Below are positions 6,365 to 8,824 of a DNA stretch of 8,824 bases, piece by piece; positions within the stretch are counted from its first letter, which is position 1; each line of letters begins with the position of its first letter. Under the pieces are notes generated by a model. That model was given only the letters and a program-made list of their open reading frames with translations. It had not been told where the DNA came from and ran no database searches. The stretch covers positions 1 through 8,824 of the forward strand of contig JAYOEU010000175.1 in NCBI GenBank assembly GCA_038116915.1, in the 5' to 3' direction. A program made the position numbers and the translations under genes. Source of the stretch: JADHLJ01 sp038116915 (GTDB taxonomy: Bacteria > Pseudomonadota > Alphaproteobacteria > Thalassobaculales > Thalassobaculaceae).

Positions 6365-8197
6365 ATGTGTGGCATCGCCGGAGCCATCGGCCCAAGAGAG
6401 ATTTCACAGGATCGGATCGAGCGTGCCTGGCATCTGATGCGCCGGCGCGGCCCGGATGGAACCGCCAAGCATGTGGAACGGGTGGCAGGCAGCATGGTCA
6501 CGCTGCTTTTCGCGCGGCTGGCGATCATCGATACCGACCCCCGGGCGATGCAGCCGTTTCACCGGGACGGACTGGTGATCGTCACGAATGGCGAGCTCTA
6601 CAACTACATCGAACTGCGTGAGGAACTGAGGGAGCTCGGTCACGTCTTCACAACCGAGGGCGATACCGAGGTGATGCTCGCGGCCTGGCAGCAATGGGGC
6701 GAGGGCGCGCTCGACCGCATGGAAGGCATGTGGGCCTTTGCGCTGATCGACCGGCGCCAGGACCGGGTGATCCTCTGCCGTGACCGGTTCGGCGAGAAGC
6801 CGCTTTATTTGTGGCGCCATGGCGATACGCTCTATTTCGGCTCTGAGCCCAAGTTTCTGGCGGCGCTGGCCGGGGCGAAGCCGGACGTGAACCTGGAGCA
6901 GATCCAGCGCTTCCTGGTGAACGGCTACAAGTCCCTCTACAAGCAGCCGCGCACCTATTTCAAGGATGTCTCGGAGGTGCCGGCATCGCACTATATCGCG
7001 CTGCGCGGCCCCGGGCCGGTTGAACCAAAGGCCTATTGGTCGCTCGAGTACAAACCGGCGGCGATGACCGGACGGCAGGCGCTGGACGGCGCACGGGAGC
7101 GGCTTGAGACCGCAATGAAGATCCGCTTGCGCTCGGACGTTCCGGTCGCCTTCTGTCTTTCCGGCGGGATCGACTCAACGACCCTGTCGGGTCTGGCTGT
7201 CAAGCGGTTCGGCCATGACCTGCACGCCTTCTCGATCATTGACGACGATGAGCGCTACGACGAGCTCGGCAATATCGAGGCCCAGGTGGCCTTTCTGGGC
7301 TGCGCCAGTCATAAGGTGCATACCAGCACCGAGGGCTTCTTCGAGAGGATGCGCGACCTGGTCGGCTATCACGACATGCCGATCGCAACGCTGACCTACT
7401 ACCTTCATTCGTTTCTCTCCGAGGCGATCTCCGAGGCCGGCTACCGGGTGGCGATCTCGGGCTCGGCGGCGGATGAGCTGTTCACCGGCTACTACGATCA
7501 CTATGCATTCTGGTTGGCGGAGATGAGCGGGAGGCCGGAGTTTCCAAAGCTCGTCGAGGACTGGCGCGGCAGCTATGGCGCCTATGTGCAGAACCCGGTG
7601 CTGCAGGATCCTCTGGTCTTCGCCAAGGCGCCGAACGAACGCGGCCATATTTACCTGAACGCCGATCTGTTTCAGCAATGGCTGACCGAGCCCTTTACGG
7701 AGCCGTTCGAAGAGACCCGTTACGGCGACAATCTGTTGCGCAACCGGATGTGCAATGAGCTGTTCCGCGAGACGGTGCCGGTGATCCTGCATGAGGACGA
7801 TCGTAATTCGATGCGCTATTCGGTCGAGAACCGCTCGCCCTATCTCGACCGCTCGCTTGCCGAGTTCATGTTCTCCGTCCCGGCGGAGCACCTGATCAAG
7901 GACGGGTACGCCAAATATCTGCTGCGGGCGTCGGGAGAGGGCGTGGTCGCGGACTCCGTCCGTCTCGACAAGCGCAAGCGCGGCTTCAACGCGCCGATCG
8001 ACAGTCTGGTCGACCGCTCCGATCCGGACACCCGCGAGCAACTGCTTTCCGACGGACCGATCTTCGATATCGTGAAACGCGAGGCGATCGAACGCTTCAT
8101 TGATGGTAGCATGGCGGACAACAGTTTCTCGAAGAACCTGTTCAGCTTCATCTCCTCGAAGCTGTTCCTCGAACATCACCGGGACTGGTTGCCTTGA
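6365..8197 (+). CDS. asnB: Asparagine synthase-family glutamine amidotransferase (AsnB-like, probable sugar-acid amidation)
   Basis: This 610-residue protein has an N-terminal class II glutaminase domain and a C-terminal ATP-pyrophosphatase synthetase domain. The MCGIAG start leaves catalytic Cys2 after Met removal, which fixes the start codon. RRGPDG (27-32), Arg51 (in FARLAIID), NGELYNY (75-81) and EGDTE (98-102, with Asp100) complete the glutaminase site. The PP-loop LSGGIDS is at 265-271. The second ATP/acid motif reads SGSAADELFTGYYDHY (365-380), and DDRNSMRYSVENRSPYLD (478-495) follows. The family releases ammonia from glutamine and transfers it to an AMP-activated carboxylate. In glycan clusters, WbpS/WbmE-like members make uronamides. 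Placement between a NeuB gene and a sugar amidotransferase, with a uronate-forming operon opposite, favours a sugar carboxylate over aspartate; this is inference. The His before the glutaminase Arg in E. coli AsnB (HERL) is Phe here, and a Gly in the usual SGxGxDE is Ala368. It ends overlapping the next gene by 4 bases. Confidence 0.9.
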   Translation: MCGIAGAIGPREISQDRIERAWHLMRRRGPDGTAKHVERVAGSMVTLLFARLAIIDTDPRAMQPFHRDGLVIVTNGELYNYIELREELRELGHVFTTEGDTEVMLAAWQQWGEGALDRMEGMWAFALIDRRQDRVILCRDRFGEKPLYLWRHGDTLYFGSEPKFLAALAGAKPDVNLEQIQRFLVNGYKSLYKQPRTYFKDVSEVPASHYIALRGPGPVEPKAYWSLEYKPAAMTGRQALDGARERLETAMKIRLRSDVPVAFCLSGGIDSTTLSGLAVKRFGHDLHAFSIIDDDERYDELGNIEAQVAFLGCASHKVHTSTEGFFERMRDLVGYHDMPIATLTYYLHSFLSEAISEAGYRVAISGSAADELFTGYYDHYAFWLAEMSGRPEFPKLVEDWRGSYGAYVQNPVLQDPLVFAKAPNERGHIYLNADLFQQWLTEPFTEPFEETRYGDNLLRNRMCNELFRETVPVILHEDDRNSMRYSVENRSPYLDRSLAEFMFSVPAEHLIKDGYAKYLLRASGEGVVADSVRLDKRKRGFNAPIDSLVDRSDPDTREQLLSDGPIFDIVKREAIERFIDGSMADNSFSKNLFSFISSKLFLEHHRDWLP

Positions 8198-8824
8198 AAT
8201 ATTGCGTCCGTTGCATCCTGCCAGACACCCGCCCGGGGATTTTCCTGGATGACGACGGTGTCTGCTCGGGCTGCCGGGGCCATGACGACAAGGAACGGCA
8301 TATCGACTGGCTGGCGCGGGCGAAGGCCTTCGATACCGTCGTTGCCGAGGCCAAGGCACGTTCCGCGGGTTATGACTGCATCGTGCCGGTCAGTGGCGGC
8401 AAGGATAGCTGGTATCAAGTGATCACCTGCCAGCAGTATGGTCTGAAAGTACTGGGCGTCACTTGGCGGACGCCGGGACGCACGGAGATCGGCCAGCGCA
8501 ATGTCGAGCGGATGATCGACCGGCTTGGCATCGATCATATCGATTTCACCATCAGCCCGGATGTGGATCGGCGGTTCATGATCGCCGCTTACGAGCGCAA
8601 GGGCGCGACCGCAATCCCGATGCACATGGCTTTGTTCGCCATCCCGACGCGGTTGGCTGTCCAGCTGCGCGTTCCGCTGGTGGTCTGGGGCGAGAACCCG
8701 CAGCTTGAGTTCGGCGGCGCCGAGGCCGATCGACTGGCGACCGAGCTTGACCTCGACTGGATCGCAAAACACGGGGTGACCAACCAGACCAGCCGCGAGG
8801 ACTGGATCGGCGCCGAGGGGCTGA
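8194..8824 (+). CDS. N-acetyl sugar amidotransferase, WbuX/WbpG/PseA family (3' end outside the window)
   Basis: The first 210 codons of a sugar amidotransferase are present; relatives are about 370 residues long. The start is TTG at 8194, chosen because it overlaps the AsnB-like stop (TTGA) and gives the family N-terminus KYCVRCILPDTRPG. Two Cys pairs, C4/C7 and C24/C27, form a probable zinc site. The ATP-pyrophosphatase PP-loop SGGKDS is at 67-72. The family motif WGENPQLEFGG is at 165-175. WbpG and PseA convert an N-acetyl group of a sugar to an acetamidino group using ammonia, which WbpG receives from HisH/HisF-like partners. No Shine-Dalgarno is obvious, so translation is probably coupled to the upstream gene. 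A start further downstream would remove the first Cys pair. The reading frame is open to the edge. The substrate could be the nonulosonate or the diaminouronate made here, and the sequence does not decide between them. Confidence 0.9.
   Translation, partial: MKYCVRCILPDTRPGIFLDDDGVCSGCRGHDDKERHIDWLARAKAFDTVVAEAKARSAGYDCIVPVSGGKDSWYQVITCQQYGLKVLGVTWRTPGRTEIGQRNVERMIDRLGIDHIDFTISPDVDRRFMIAAYERKGATAIPMHMALFAIPTRLAVQLRVPLVVWGENPQLEFGGAEADRLATELDLDWIAKHGVTNQTSREDWIGAEGL

Noticed and set aside
7175..8359. Minus-strand open frame of 394 codons
   Set aside because: It lies antisense to the AsnB-like gene and the amidotransferase start, both with intact catalytic motifs. It is a codon-bias shadow.

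Overview
The window looks like a surface-glycan or protein-glycosylation locus from a high-GC alphaproteobacterium. The composition, the frequent GTG/TTG starts and the style of the tetratricopeptide (TPR) protein suggest Rhodospirillales or a relative. That placement is an inference from style, not from any marker gene. The six genes form two divergent operons around a 186-base control region (about 5103-5288). Outside them lies a gene-free leftmost stretch (1-773) that contains a markedly AT-rich patch.

Leftward operon, read from 5102 down to 774: a TviB/VipA/WbpO-type UDP-N-acetylhexosamine 6-dehydrogenase, then a Gfo/Idh/MocA oxidoreductase resembling WbpB/WlbA (UDP-N-acetyl-hexosaminuronate 3-dehydrogenase), then a TPR protein with a C-terminal glycosyltransferase-like domain. 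The first two would carry out consecutive oxidations of a UDP-aminosugar, to the uronic acid and then to the 3-keto sugar. The third starts inside the stop codon of the second and may transfer, or help position, the finished glycan.

Rightward operon, 5289 to the right edge: a NeuB-family (sialic/legionaminic/pseudaminic-type) nonulosonate synthase, a class II glutamine-dependent amidotransferase of the asparagine synthase family, and the first 210 codons of a WbuX/WbpG/PseA-type N-acetyl sugar amidotransferase. The last gene starts at a TTG that overlaps the asparagine synthase stop and is cut by the window end.

Together the genes point to a glycan with acidic sugars (a hexosaminuronate and/or a nonulosonate) bearing nitrogen modifications (uronamide and/or acetamidino). 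Neither sugar pathway is complete in the window. Missing are an aminotransferase and acetyltransferase for the WbpB product, the nonulosonate epimerase and CMP-transferase, and the HisH/HisF-like partners usual for WbpG. The most notable points are the tightly coupled AsnB-like/WbuX-like pair and the non-canonical NeuB active-site loop. No CRISPR array, tRNA, rRNA or intact mobile element was seen.
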